DNA of 64,000 nucleotides. It comes from Ethanoligenens sp047722935. GTDB lineage: Bacteria; Bacillota; Clostridia; Oscillospirales; Ethanoligenentaceae. The DNA is taken from contig JBDNZS010000010.1 in assembly GCA_047722935.1 (NCBI GenBank), forward strand, positions 1 to 64,000, read 5' to 3'. The notes under the pieces are model-generated. The model was not told the origin of the DNA. It ran no database searches and saw only the letters and a program-made list of their open reading frames with translations. Within the stretch, counting starts at the first letter, position 1, and every line of letters starts with the position of its first letter. This document shows, piece by piece, positions 45,021 through 53,900 of the stretch. Made by a program: the position numbers and the translations under genes.

Positions 45021-45301
45021 AGGTTATCTCTCCTTTAGACGCAGGGCGCGACGGCAAACGGCGCGCGCAATGCGCGATTTGGCGGTTCACCACAGGGGCG
45101 GACGTGCTTTGACGACCGCGTGATGGCGAGCCCCTTTATTTCGATTGGCAGTACCATGTATATTCACCGTTGTCCTCATTATGCAGCTTTTGCCGCGCAA
45201 ATGAGGAAAACTGTCCGCCGAACCGTCTGCACACCTTGCTTTTTGCCTCTTTCTATCGTATAATGAGATATCTCAATTTTTTAATGAGATCTGCCAATGC
45301 C

Positions 45302-45335
45302 AAAAAGGCTGTGCGCCTTTTTGACGCACAGCCTT
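45302..45335 (-). terminator. Terminator after hcp
   Basis: AAGGCTGTGCG and CGCACAGCCTT form an 11-bp stem; on the minus strand TTTTTGG follows. It lies 16 bp beyond the hcp stop. Confidence 0.85.
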
Positions 45336-45350
45336 CAGCATTTCTTAATT

Positions 45351-46913
45351 TTATTTTGCAAGCAGCTTTTGCAAATCCGCTTCTGCGGTAGAGATAGGCG
45401 TTAGTCCAAATTTGCTTACCAACACATTCAGCACACCCGGCGACACAAACGCCGGCAAGGAGGGACCGATGTGAATATTCTGAATGCCCAGCGACAGCAA
45501 TGTGAGCAGGATACATACCGCTTTTTGTTCATACCACGAAAGCACCATACTAAGCGGCAGCTCGTTCACGCCCACGCCGAACGCTTCTGACAACGCAAGA
45601 GCAACCCGGATAGCGCCGTAAGCGTCATTACATTGTCCCATATCCAGCAAACGCGGGATACCGCCGATCTCCCCCAGATCCAAATCGTTGAAACGGTATT
45701 TCCCGCAAGCCAATGTCAGGATCACCGTATCTTTGGGGGATTTTTCCACAAATTCAGTGTAGTAGTTCCGTCCGGGCTTGGCGCCATCGCAGCCGCCTAC
45801 CAAGAAGAAATGTTTGATGGCGCCGGCTTTGACCGCATCAATTACTTTATCGGCCACAGAAAGCACCGTGCCCCAGCCGAATCCGGTGGTTAAGGTCTCG
45901 CCGCCATTGATACCGGTCATCTTGCGTCCTTCAGGATACCCGCCCAATTCCAGCGCCCGTTTGATAACCGGCGTAAAGTCCTTTTCTTCCCCGATGTGCA
46001 CCAATCCGGGATAGGACACAACCTCGGTAGTAAACACACGGTCGGCATAGCTCGGTTTAACTGGCATGATGCAGTTGGTGGTAAACAGTACCGCACCTTT
46101 TAAATCCGCAAACTCTTTCTGCTGATTTTGCCATGCCGTACCAAAATTGCCTTTAAGCTGCGGATAGGCTTTCAGTTTGGGGTAGGCATGTGCAGGCAGC
46201 ATTTCCCCATGTGTATAAACATTGACGCCCTTGCCTGCCGTTTGTTTGAGCAGCAGCTCTAAATCTTTCAGGTCATGTCCAGAAACGACAATGAATGGTC
46301 CGGGTGCAAGGTTGGTGGTAACTTTCGTTGGCTCTGGCGTACCATAGGTTTCCGTATTGGCTTTGTCCAGCAGTTCCATGCATTTGAGATTCACCTGTCC
46401 GCATTCCATCGTCAAGGCAAGCAGTTCGTCAATGGTATGCTCTTCCCCAACGGCACGCAGCCCTTTTATAAAAAATGCATCAACTGTGTCGTCTATATAG
46501 CCCAGAACACGCGCATGATATGCATATGCCGCCATGCCGCGCATCCCAAACAGCAGAAGGCTCTTCAGTGAACGCACATCGTCCTGTGCATTCCATATAG
46601 ATTGCATGTCGAGCACCTTAGGTGCTTGTTCGCCGCCTAACGCAAGCGCCAATTCTTTCGCTTCTGCTATCTGTTCGCGAATAGCTTCATCGTCAAATGC
46701 CACATTGGTCACGGTAACAAACAACCCACTTATGATTACCTGCCGCAGATGATCCGACGGGTCTTGTCCCGCTAAACGTGCCAGTGCAACAAGCGTGCCT
46801 GTCAGTTCATCCTGCAAATTTGCTGTAGCCGGTTTTTTCCCACAGACACCTGCCACTGTGCATCCGCACCCTTTTGCTGTTTGCTCACACTGAAAACAAA
46901 ACATTTCAGACAT
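45351..46913 (-). CDS. hcp: Hybrid cluster protein (hydroxylamine/NO reductase)
   Basis: Fe-S enzyme of 520 aa, linked to detoxifying nitric oxide and hydroxylamine and, in some bacteria, to protein S-nitrosylation. The N-terminal cysteines Cys6-x2-Cys9-x8-Cys18-x5-Cys24 match class I Hcp of strict anaerobes. Hybrid-cluster motifs such as VSGHDLKDLELLLKQT, FTTNCIMP, GGCDGAKPGRNYYTEF and LTLACGKYRFN are seen. ATG 46913 is 7-8 nt after AGGAGG. It is divergent from a Crp/Fnr-family gene, a common arrangement for hcp and its activator HcpR. Confidence 0.96.
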   Translation of the reverse strand: MSEMFCFQCEQTAKGCGCTVAGVCGKKPATANLQDELTGTLVALARLAGQDPSDHLRQVIISGLFVTVTNVAFDDEAIREQIAEAKELALALGGEQAPKVLDMQSIWNAQDDVRSLKSLLLFGMRGMAAYAYHARVLGYIDDTVDAFFIKGLRAVGEEHTIDELLALTMECGQVNLKCMELLDKANTETYGTPEPTKVTTNLAPGPFIVVSGHDLKDLELLLKQTAGKGVNVYTHGEMLPAHAYPKLKAYPQLKGNFGTAWQNQQKEFADLKGAVLFTTNCIMPVKPSYADRVFTTEVVSYPGLVHIGEEKDFTPVIKRALELGGYPEGRKMTGINGGETLTTGFGWGTVLSVADKVIDAVKAGAIKHFFLVGGCDGAKPGRNYYTEFVEKSPKDTVILTLACGKYRFNDLDLGEIGGIPRLLDMGQCNDAYGAIRVALALSEAFGVGVNELPLSMVLSWYEQKAVCILLTLLSLGIQNIHIGPSLPAFVSPGVLNVLVSKFGLTPISTAEADLQKLLAK

Positions 46914-46953
46914 TTTTATTCCTCCTAAAAATATGGCCATGCAGTTGCGCATG

Positions 46954-46982
46954 TTGACTTGATTTCATGTGCCTAGTATAGT
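46954..46982 (+). promoter_or_regulatory. Predicted promoter of the Crp/Fnr gene
   Basis: TTGACT (46954-46959), 17-nt spacer, TATAGT (46977-46982). The 115-bp region shared with divergent hcp should also hold the regulator's own site; I see only a weak dyad (CATG ... CATG, 46950-46970) and no clear hcp promoter. Confidence 0.65.
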
Positions 46983-47028
46983 ACAATCGAAGCATCAAAT
47001 CGGTTGTCTTCACAACGGAGGAATCAAC

Positions 47029-47703
47029 TTGCAACATCAATATGAATACATGGCCACAATGCCGCTTTTTGCACACATCCAAGCCGATGAATTAGAAAAG
47101 CTCCTGCCCTGCCTGGGCGCGCAAACCAAAAATGTTGCCAAGGGAGGGATTGTCCTGCTGGCAGGCGATCCGGTTGAAAACGTCGGTTTAATATTGAGCG
47201 GCACCGCGCAGATTGTGCGGGAAGATGAGGCTGGCAATCGCAATATGCTGGGACGCGTGGAACCCGGCGACCTTTTTGCAGAGATGTTTGCCTGCATCGG
47301 CGTAGCATATGCGCCGGTAACGGTTGTGGCGGAAACCGACGTCAGCGCCTTGTTTCTCAATTTTCGCCGTATCATTCACAGCTGTACATCGGCCTGTGCG
47401 TTCCACTCCCGTCTGGTGGAAAATATGCTGCGTCTATTTGCCCAAAAAACATTGGCACTCAATGAAAAATTGGATTGTGTCGGCCGCCGCACGCTGCATG
47501 AAAAAGTCCATGCATTTCTTACGATACAGCGGGAGCAGCAGCAATGCAATCCGTTTTCTATCGCTTACTCCCGCGCGGAAATGGCCGATTACCTTTGTGT
47601 GGATCGCAGCGCATTATCTGCCATGCTCAGCCGCATGAAACAAAATGGTGAAATCGACTATCAAAAAAATCACTTTACACTGTTACCGGATTTTTACCCA
47701 TAA
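47029..47703 (+). CDS. Crp/Fnr family regulator, probable HcpR-type
   Basis: 224 aa. A cyclic-nucleotide-like beta-barrel (about 8-110; GLILSGTAQIVRED and VEPGDLFAEM), a long dimer helix, and a C-terminal winged helix (about 150-220) with recognition helix region AEMADYLCVDRSALSAMLSRM. Several Cys are present (for example in CIGVAYAP and SCTSACAFHS), but not the classical N-terminal four-Cys Fnr cluster. TTG 47029 is set by GGAGGAAT; an ATG 60 bases earlier overlaps the promoter. Divergence from hcp suggests HcpR, an NO-responsive activator, by inference. The radical-SAM gene follows after 26 bp. Confidence 0.82.
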   Translation: MQHQYEYMATMPLFAHIQADELEKLLPCLGAQTKNVAKGGIVLLAGDPVENVGLILSGTAQIVREDEAGNRNMLGRVEPGDLFAEMFACIGVAYAPVTVVAETDVSALFLNFRRIIHSCTSACAFHSRLVENMLRLFAQKTLALNEKLDCVGRRTLHEKVHAFLTIQREQQQCNPFSIAYSRAEMADYLCVDRSALSAMLSRMKQNGEIDYQKNHFTLLPDFYP

Positions 47704-47729
47704 ATCCGGTTAGCCCAAAAGGATACACC

Positions 47730-49073
47730 ATGGCACAGGATGTTTTTGAAAAATTGCAGATTTTGTCTGATGCCGCCAAGTATGACGCCGCCTGCACTTC
47801 CAGCGGCGTGGATCGTCCATCCACACCCGGCCAGATGGGCAGCGCCGTCGCATGTGGAATCTGCCACAGCTTCGCGGGCGACGGGCGGTGCATCTCCTTA
47901 CTAAAGGTGCTAATGACCAACAGCTGCGTCTATGACTGCAAATATTGTGTGAACCGCCATTCCAATGATACGCCGCGTGCCACATTTACGCCCAAGGAGC
48001 TGGCGGAACTCACCATACAGTTTTACAGACGCAACTATATTGAAGGACTGTTTCTGAGTTCGGGCATTTTGCGCGACCCCGATTACACCTGTGAGCGGAT
48101 GATTGAGACCCTGCGACTGCTGCGGGAGGATTATCACTTTGCCGGATATATCCACGCCAAGGCGATTCCTGGTGCGGACAGCGCGTTGATTGCCCGCTTA
48201 GGAACACTGGCCGACCGCATCAGCGTCAACATTGAAATGCCCTCTCATGAAAGTTTGCAGCTGTTGGCACCGGACAAATCCAAACTCTCCATTTTAAAAC
48301 CAATGGGCTTTATCACCGGGCGCATCGCGGAAAACAGCACCGATCTCGTCAAATATCGGAACGCGCCGCGCTTTGCCCCCGCCGGACAAAGCACCCAGAT
48401 GATCGTTGGTGCAACGCCGGAAAGTGACTACCAGATTCTCCGCCTGTCGGAAGCGCTTTATGGAAAATACAAACTAAAACGAGTCTTTTATTCCGCTTAT
48501 ATGCCCATGAACGAGGATTCTTTGCTGCCGGCAGTGGATGTCAAGCCACCCCTGCTGCGCGAACACCGCCTATATCAGGCCGATTGGCTGCTGCGGTTCT
48601 ATGGCTTCTCTGCGGATGAACTGCTGGACAGCGCACACCCGGATTTCAATCCTTATCTCGACCCCAAGTGCAACTGGGCGCTGCATCATTTAGAACAGTT
48701 TCCGGTCGAGGTTAATCGCGCCGATTACCCCACGCTGCTGCGCGTACCGGGCATCGGAGTCGTCAGCGCGAAACGCATCATCCGGGCAAGGCGTGTAGGC
48801 GCGCTGGACTTCGACGCCTTGAAAAAATTAGGAGTAGTTCTCAAGCGTGCACAATATTTTATCACCTGCCGTGGCAAACAGCGGGAGGGGCTGTCGCATA
48901 CAAAAGACGCATCCATCCGCGCACTGCTGTCCGAAGAGGCACTGGCGCGGTTACAGGAGGATGCGCCGTCTATCATACATTCGCGGCAGCTTTCCTTTTT
49001 TGATAAACCGGACGCGCCGCAATTATCTCCAACCTGGGAGGACTTGCAAAAATGCCTGACCGGCCAAATCTGA
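47730..49073 (+). CDS. Putative DNA modification/repair radical SAM protein (TIGR03916-like)
   Basis: 447 aa. The radical SAM cluster motif is Cys66-x3-Cys70-x2-Cys73 in NSCVYDCKYC, preceded by another Cys-rich region (ACGICHSFAGDGRC). A TIM-barrel-like middle is followed by a helix-hairpin-helix (LLRVPGIGVVSAKRIIRARR, about 338-357), which implies DNA binding. The family, always or nearly always beside a TIGR03915/DUF4130 gene as here, is thought to act in DNA repair; its reaction is unknown. It overlaps the next gene by 22 bp and lies 26 bp after the Crp/Fnr gene. Confidence 0.85.
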   Translation: MAQDVFEKLQILSDAAKYDAACTSSGVDRPSTPGQMGSAVACGICHSFAGDGRCISLLKVLMTNSCVYDCKYCVNRHSNDTPRATFTPKELAELTIQFYRRNYIEGLFLSSGILRDPDYTCERMIETLRLLREDYHFAGYIHAKAIPGADSALIARLGTLADRISVNIEMPSHESLQLLAPDKSKLSILKPMGFITGRIAENSTDLVKYRNAPRFAPAGQSTQMIVGATPESDYQILRLSEALYGKYKLKRVFYSAYMPMNEDSLLPAVDVKPPLLREHRLYQADWLLRFYGFSADELLDSAHPDFNPYLDPKCNWALHHLEQFPVEVNRADYPTLLRVPGIGVVSAKRIIRARRVGALDFDALKKLGVVLKRAQYFITCRGKQREGLSHTKDASIRALLSEEALARLQEDAPSIIHSRQLSFFDKPDAPQLSPTWEDLQKCLTGQI

Positions 49074-49837
49074 TTTACCGTTATGACGGCAGTTTCGACG
49101 GCTTGCTTTGCTGTGTGTTTGAAAGCTATGCCGCCAAAGAAATGCCGATGGACATTGTTTCCGCCGCCCTGCCGCAAACAACGTTGTTCCCTGTCAAGGA
49201 CATTCTGTCCGACCCCCGAAAAGCCAAGCGGGTGGAACAATCCATCCCGGAAAAACTGGGGGACGAAATGCTGGAATTTGTTCAGCACGCGTTTTTGACC
49301 TGTCTGCCGCAAAAAGAACGGCACATCCTGCTGTTTTTGCGATTGGGGTATCGGCTCGGCCCCGCGGTGCGAAACCATCTGTCCGACCCAGCCGTAGACA
49401 TCTTGCAAAAGGCCGTGCGGCACCTTGGGAATGAGAGTCACCTGCTGAAAGGCTTTATCCGATTCTCGTCCTTCGGCGGCGCGATGATTGCCGAAATTGA
49501 GCCAAAGAATATCGTTTTGCCGCTGTTGTCTTGGCATTTTCGTTCACGTTACCCGGAAGAGCGCTTCCTGATATTGGATAAGACCCACGGCATGGCACTA
49601 GTTTACCGCCCGCATACAGCCCGTATTGTTCCTGTGGAGGAACTGACATTGCCCGAGCCGGACGAAACGGAGCAAACCATGCGCACCCTTTGGAGAGAAT
49701 ACTATGACACCATTGAAATCAAAGGACGGCATAACCCACGCTGCCGCATGGGGCATATGCCCAAACGCTATTGGGGCAACCTAACGGAATTTGACCATAG
49801 TCCAACCGGTTTGCAAAACCCGTTCTCTGGTGCATAA
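49052..49837 (+). CDS. TIGR03915/DUF4130 family putative DNA metabolism protein
   Basis: 261 aa. Matches the partner family of the radical SAM protein upstream: start LIYRYDGSFDGLLCCVFESY, middle GNESHLLKGFIRFSSFGGAM, and the C-terminal HNPRCRMGHMPKRYWGNLTEF with a small His/Cys cluster. In some bacteria this family is fused to a uracil-DNA glycosylase domain, which supports a DNA-repair role; no such domain is present here. ATG 49052 overlaps the previous gene, implying translational coupling. Reaction unknown. Confidence 0.85.
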   Translation: MPDRPNLIYRYDGSFDGLLCCVFESYAAKEMPMDIVSAALPQTTLFPVKDILSDPRKAKRVEQSIPEKLGDEMLEFVQHAFLTCLPQKERHILLFLRLGYRLGPAVRNHLSDPAVDILQKAVRHLGNESHLLKGFIRFSSFGGAMIAEIEPKNIVLPLLSWHFRSRYPEERFLILDKTHGMALVYRPHTARIVPVEELTLPEPDETEQTMRTLWREYYDTIEIKGRHNPRCRMGHMPKRYWGNLTEFDHSPTGLQNPFSGA

Positions 49838-49839
49838 CA

Positions 49840-49876
49840 AACAAGCAGATCGATCCACAAGATCGGTCTGCTTGTT
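49840..49876. terminator. Bidirectional terminator between DUF4130 and ABC permease genes
   Basis: AACAAGCAGATCGATC pairs with GATCGGTCTGCTTGTT (16 bp, one wobble) around CACAA. It separates two convergent transcripts; T-rich sequence is present but short on both sides. Confidence 0.8.
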
Positions 49877-49890
49877 CTCTGCTTCCGTGT

Positions 49891-50556
49891 TCAAATGTCT
49901 TTTTGCCGGTAAAGACGCAGGGACACCAGATAGGAAATAAACAGGATGACCGCCGCAAGCAAGACCAAAATCAGCACCGGCAAAACGGGATGTGAAAAAT
50001 CCAGCAGCCATTTCCAAGAAGATTGTCCGATCGTGTCTGGAACATGTTTAAACACCATTCCGACCAGCAAAGACAATCCAAAAACACTGGCGAATATGGC
50101 GGGCTGCGCCTTTGCATATCCAAAACGCAGGATGCAGGGAATCAAAACGCCCTGTGAGGCGGAAACCAACACCAGACCGGCTGTCAACGCCATCGCACAT
50201 ATGCCGCCTGCGGTGCCCTGTACCCCTATCGCGCAAGCAGCAAAACCAACCCCCAATACCACTGCCAGCACCGTCGCCAAGAGCAGATAAACGCCACGCA
50301 CCACATCTGCCTTTCGCTGTGGCAGAAAAGCAAACACCTGCGGTACTTTATCCATTGCGGAAAGCGGAAACATCACCACAAAGTTTATAAATACAAAGCA
50401 CATAAAACCGATGATTGGAATATTACCTGTTGTGAAGTGATCTCGAGCCATTGGAACGATGACCGCAAGCAGAGCTAATGGCAAAATCAAAGCGGCGCGT
50501 TTGAAATAAGAAACACCCACCAGCAGCAAATACCGCATCATTTTGACCGCATTCAT
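49891..50556 (-). CDS. ABC-2 type transporter permease
   Basis: 221-aa membrane protein with six hydrophobic helices, about 17-37, 45-65, 87-110, 115-138, 150-168 and 190-212. It is the permease of the regulator-ATPase-permease operon upstream; its ATG overlaps the ATPase stop (ATGA). Such small ABC-2 permeases are found in YtrA-controlled exporters that react to envelope stress or antibiotics. Substrate unknown. Confidence 0.78.
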   Translation of the reverse strand: MNAVKMMRYLLLVGVSYFKRAALILPLALLAVIVPMARDHFTTGNIPIIGFMCFVFINFVVMFPLSAMDKVPQVFAFLPQRKADVVRGVYLLLATVLAVVLGVGFAACAIGVQGTAGGICAMALTAGLVLVSASQGVLIPCILRFGYAKAQPAIFASVFGLSLLVGMVFKHVPDTIGQSSWKWLLDFSHPVLPVLILVLLAAVILFISYLVSLRLYRQKDI

Positions 50557-51413
50557 TGCGCCACCCCCATTGTATGATAGACCACAATGTCATCCAGCGT
50601 AGGGCGTTCACGGATCAAGCCGGCGGGCAAACACGCAGGAAGCGCCTCGATTTTCGCCAATGCTTCAAATCCCATGTGGTTTTCTCGCAAGCCAATCAGG
50701 GAGTGCCGCAGCACCGTATCCAAATCTTCCGGCGCCCCCCGAATGATTTGATATGCTTCCATCAGTTCGTCTTTGTTTTGGGTGAACATTTGACGCCCTT
50801 TACAGATAAACGTAATATAATCGGCCACCTTTTCCAGATCGGTCGTGATATGCGTCGAGAACAGAACACTGTGTGCACCGTCCGCAATGTACTCTTGCAA
50901 AATATTGAGCAATTCCGTCCGCACGACCGGGTCCAGACCAGAGGTTGGTTCATCCAGCACCAGCAGTTTGGTTTGACGGGACAGCGCCGCCGCCAGCATA
51001 AGCCGGGTCTTCATCCCACGCGAAAAGGTCTTAATTTTTTTGCGGCGCGGCAGCTCAAAGCGCTTCAAATAGGATCGATATGTGGATAGATCAAATGTGT
51101 TGAAATAGATGGAAAACCCTTTTCCCACGTTGTCGGCAGTCCAGTCCTCTGCAAAAATATTTTCGTCTGAAACATAGCCGATGCACTGCTTGACATTCAT
51201 TTCATCTTGCAGGTTATCCAATCCATTTACCCAAATACTCCCCGAATTGCGCTGGAACATATTCATAATCAGTTTGATGGTCGTCGTCTTGCCGGAACCG
51301 TTCGGCCCGATCAGCCCCATAATGTATCCCGGTTCCAGCCCAAATGAAATCTCTTGCAGCGCAAAGCCCGACAATTGTCTGCTTACACGGTCAAGTTTCA
51401 GAAGTTCTGTCAC
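50553..51413 (-). CDS. ABC transporter ATP-binding protein (YtrB-like)
   Basis: 286 aa. Walker A GPNGSGKTT, a degenerate signature FSRGMKTRL in place of LSGGQ (usual for YtrB-type exporters), Walker B LLVLDEPTSGLD and switch His in LFSTHI. A C-terminal extension (about 215-286) follows. The start is GTG 51413 after GGAGGAAAAAGGGC, overlapping the end of the GntR gene by 23 bp. Works with the permease downstream. Confidence 0.9.
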   Translation of the reverse strand: MTELLKLDRVSRQLSGFALQEISFGLEPGYIMGLIGPNGSGKTTTIKLIMNMFQRNSGSIWVNGLDNLQDEMNVKQCIGYVSDENIFAEDWTADNVGKGFSIYFNTFDLSTYRSYLKRFELPRRKKIKTFSRGMKTRLMLAAALSRQTKLLVLDEPTSGLDPVVRTELLNILQEYIADGAHSVLFSTHITTDLEKVADYITFICKGRQMFTQNKDELMEAYQIIRGAPEDLDTVLRHSLIGLRENHMGFEALAKIEALPACLPAGLIRERPTLDDIVVYHTMGVAQ

Positions 51414-51792
51414 GCCCTTTTTCCTCCTTCAACAATACGGTCAACATTTCTTTCAAGGTTTCAACCGTGATTCCGGCCATCCTCGCATCCTGCACCGCAT
51501 CGGACAAATGCCCTTCTACCCGGCGCAGATATTGTTCCTGCATCATGGCAGTATTCTGAGACAGCACAAAGCACCCTTTTCCCTGCATCGATGCGGCAAA
51601 GCCTTCTTGTTCCAGTTCACTGTACGCCCGTGAGGTCGTAATGACACTGATATGCAGATCCTTCGCAAGCTGCCGGATGGATGGCAATGCCTCCCCCTCC
51701 CGAAGTTCCCCGTTTAAAATGGCTTCTTTGATTTGTTCTTTTATTTGCTCGTAAATCGGTTGATCTGAACGGTTTGAGATTACAATACGCAT
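51391..51792 (-). CDS. GntR family regulator, YtrA subfamily
   Basis: 133 aa. N-terminal winged helix (about 10-75) with PIYEQIKEQIKEAILNGEL and LPSIRQLAKDLHISVITTSRAYSELEQEGF in the family pattern. The short C-terminal tail (about 76-133) of two helices marks the YtrA subfamily, which represses its own ABC exporter operon. The operator at 51804-51832 lies 12 bp before the start. First gene of the three-gene operon. Confidence 0.92.
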   Translation of the reverse strand: MRIVISNRSDQPIYEQIKEQIKEAILNGELREGEALPSIRQLAKDLHISVITTSRAYSELEQEGFAASMQGKGCFVLSQNTAMMQEQYLRRVEGHLSDAVQDARMAGITVETLKEMLTVLLKEEKGRDRTSET

Positions 51793-51803
51793 AGCACATC
51801 CTC

Positions 51804-51832
51804 ATACTGTATATATACAATATATACAGTAT
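51804..51832. promoter_or_regulatory. Palindromic operator of the GntR/YtrA-type regulator
   Basis: ATACTGTATATA (51804-51815) and TATATACAGTAT (51821-51832) are perfect 12-base arms around TACAA. They cover the -10 of the operon promoter and resemble the AT-rich dyads bound by YtrA regulators. Autorepression is the likely meaning. Confidence 0.75.
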
Positions 51833-51856
51833 AGCTGCCTCTCTTTCATCTGTCAA
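51828..51856 (-). promoter_or_regulatory. Sigma-A promoter of the GntR-ABC operon
   Basis: Minus strand: consensus TTGACA (51856-51851), 17-nt spacer, TATACT (51833-51828). The -10 overlaps the operator palindrome. Confidence 0.8.
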
Positions 51857-51866
51857 GCATAACCGC

Positions 51867-51905
51867 AAAAAATCCGCCGCACCAAAATGTGCGACGGATT
51901 TTTTT
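51867..51905 (-). terminator. Terminator of the SsuABC-like operon
   Basis: On the minus strand, AAATCCG-CGCA pairs with TGCG-CGGATTT (one mismatch), followed by T6. It lies 17 bp after the binding-protein gene. Confidence 0.85.
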
Positions 51906-51921
51906 GAAAGCCGTTGTGCGA

Positions 51922-52965
51922 TTATGTACGGACATCTTTGACAAACCGCATGTTCACAAGCGTGTCATATGAATAGCCGCCTTGATAAATACCGGTCTTG
52001 ATGAGAACATCCATGTCGGTCTGCACAGCTTTCTGCGAGATAACGCCGTTTGGACTCCACAAATTGTCCTGATAAGCGCGGCTGAGGGAAGCCGTCAGTG
52101 CTTGATCGGTTAAAGTCGGAAATTCTAGCCGCAGGTCTTTCTTGGCAAGAGCTTTGTTTGTTTGCACCGTTTTCAGTGCCTTCACCATTGCATTGGTAAA
52201 GGCCTGCACTGTTTTGGGGTCTTTCTGAATCGTAGACTTTTTCGTGCCCATCACCGAGTAAGAAAAATCGCCCAAATCGGAGAATTTATAGAACGGTTCG
52301 CTCCACACGCCTTTGGAAACGCCGTCACTGATCTGCGGCTCCGCACCATTCCCGATCTGCCCCGCGCCGTTTTGCAGCATGGCGACCACGGTAGACGCGT
52401 CGGCAGGTTCCAGCAGCTGCGCGTCCTTGTCTGGATTAAGACCCAACTGAATCATCAGATAGCGCGTCAGCAGATTGGGTGAACCGCCATGCCGACCTGC
52501 CACGATCTTCTTGCCTTTTAGGAATGCTTTGAGTGCGTCCTTGCTGTTGTTCGCGGGCGCCAATCCCTTAGCGGCCACCAGATAAACGTTTGCACGGTTT
52601 ACCACGTTGCAGAACGCAGTGACAGGGTCGCTGTTATTCTTGTTGGCAAGCGCGTTGGAATCTACACCGCCAATGACGCCCCACGCGCTGCCGCTGACAA
52701 CCGCCGTCACATGCGTGCCGCCAGTCGCCTGGATGACTTTCACATCCAAGCCTTGTGCTTTAAAATAGCCCTCCCGCTGTGCGAGATACAACGGTAGATA
52801 CCCGATAAGATGAACCGGTTCCGCGATGGTAATTTCTTTTAATTTGCCAGACGATGCGACTGCTGTTGTTGATTTTTGCGCGCAGCCGGTGAATACCGCC
52901 GCCGAGATACAAACCGCCGCTGCCAGAATAACAGCCGCTACCGCTTTGCTTTTTTTCTGTTTCAT
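51922..52965 (-). CDS. ABC transporter substrate-binding lipoprotein (SsuA/NMT1-like)
   Basis: 347 aa. Signal peptide with lipobox FTGC, lipidated Cys28. The mature part has the NMT1/SsuA-type opening EPVHLIGYLPLYLAQREGYF, then GGTHVTAVVSGSAWGVIGG and KGKKIVAGRHGGSPNLLTRY. Relatives bind sulfonates, taurine, nitrate or thiamine precursors. It is the third gene after ATPase and permease on this strand. No riboswitch or sulfur gene is beside the operon, so the ligand is open. Confidence 0.85.
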   Translation of the reverse strand: MKQKKSKAVAAVILAAAVCISAAVFTGCAQKSTTAVASSGKLKEITIAEPVHLIGYLPLYLAQREGYFKAQGLDVKVIQATGGTHVTAVVSGSAWGVIGGVDSNALANKNNSDPVTAFCNVVNRANVYLVAAKGLAPANNSKDALKAFLKGKKIVAGRHGGSPNLLTRYLMIQLGLNPDKDAQLLEPADASTVVAMLQNGAGQIGNGAEPQISDGVSKGVWSEPFYKFSDLGDFSYSVMGTKKSTIQKDPKTVQAFTNAMVKALKTVQTNKALAKKDLRLEFPTLTDQALTASLSRAYQDNLWSPNGVISQKAVQTDMDVLIKTGIYQGGYSYDTLVNMRFVKDVRT

Positions 52966-53007
52966 CCTTATAACGCCTCCATTTTTGTCTGAACGAGCAA
53001 ATGAAAT

Positions 53008-53886
53008 CTATGTGTGAATGATTGACAGCTGCTTGGAAAGCCATTTTTCCAGCACCACCACGCCTGCGTACATGAGCAAAGACAGAATGGACAGTGCAAA
53101 CACGCCTACCCAAACAAGGTTGATGTCAAGGATTGTGCCCGCATAAATGACCATGCGCCCCACGCCCTGATTGGAAGCAATGAATTCTCCCACAATTGCC
53201 CCCGCAAGCGCTAAAGCGATATTGATGCGCAGGCTGCTTACAATCCATGGCATGGACCATGGCACCACCACTTTTTCAAAGACTTGCCTGCGGCTGGCGC
53301 CCAATGAATACAACAATGTTTCCATTTCAGGATCGACGCTCTTGACACCGCCGTATGCAGAAAGCGCGGTAACCACCACCGTCATCAGAAACGCCAGCGC
53401 CACTTTGGAGAAAAAACCGATGCCAAATAAAATGACCAGCACCGGTGCAAGCGCCAGCTTAGGCAGCGCATTGAACACAATCAGATACGGCTCCGTGATA
53501 TCCGCATATCGTTTGGACCACCAAAATGATAACCCAATCAAACTGCCGCACAGAGTACCGGACACGAATCCAAGCAGCGTGGAGCCGGAGGTATATGCCA
53601 CATCCCGCAGCAGCGTGCCTTGAGTCAGCTGGATATACGCTGTATGTAAAATGGTACTGGGGCGGCTCCAATAATAAGGGTCCATCCAGCCGATGCGGGT
53701 AAACACTTCCCAGATGACAGCAATTGCTGCCCCGACGGCAATACGCCCAAACCAAATCAGTCGCCTTCTTTTTCTGACCTGCACCTCTTCGAAATCGACG
53801 TTCTTTTTTTTCACAGTCGGCGGTTTTTTTCCATATCCCGCCGCACGCTTTACCGATTTCGCAGGGTGGTCCACTGACTCATTCAT
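53008..53886 (-). CDS. ABC transporter permease (SsuC/TauC-like)
   Basis: 292 aa. A basic N-terminal tail (about 1-40) precedes six membrane helices. The EAA loop that contacts the ATPase is seen as LLYSLGASRRQVFEKVVVPWSMPWI. ATG 53886 has GGGAG with a 7-nt gap; an ATG at 53904 in an ATGA overlap with the ATPase gene is the other choice. Sits between ATPase and binding-protein genes. Confidence 0.88.
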   Translation of the reverse strand: MNESVDHPAKSVKRAAGYGKKPPTVKKKNVDFEEVQVRKRRRLIWFGRIAVGAAIAVIWEVFTRIGWMDPYYWSRPSTILHTAYIQLTQGTLLRDVAYTSGSTLLGFVSGTLCGSLIGLSFWWSKRYADITEPYLIVFNALPKLALAPVLVILFGIGFFSKVALAFLMTVVVTALSAYGGVKSVDPEMETLLYSLGASRRQVFEKVVVPWSMPWIVSSLRINIALALAGAIVGEFIASNQGVGRMVIYAGTILDINLVWVGVFALSILSLLMYAGVVVLEKWLSKQLSIIHT

Positions 53887-53900
53887 CGATCCACTCCCTT

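Noticed and set aside
45130..45190. SigE-type promoter for sipL
   Set aside because: A perfect -35-like GAATATA is present on the minus strand, but no acceptable CATA-type -10 lies 13-15 nt downstream.
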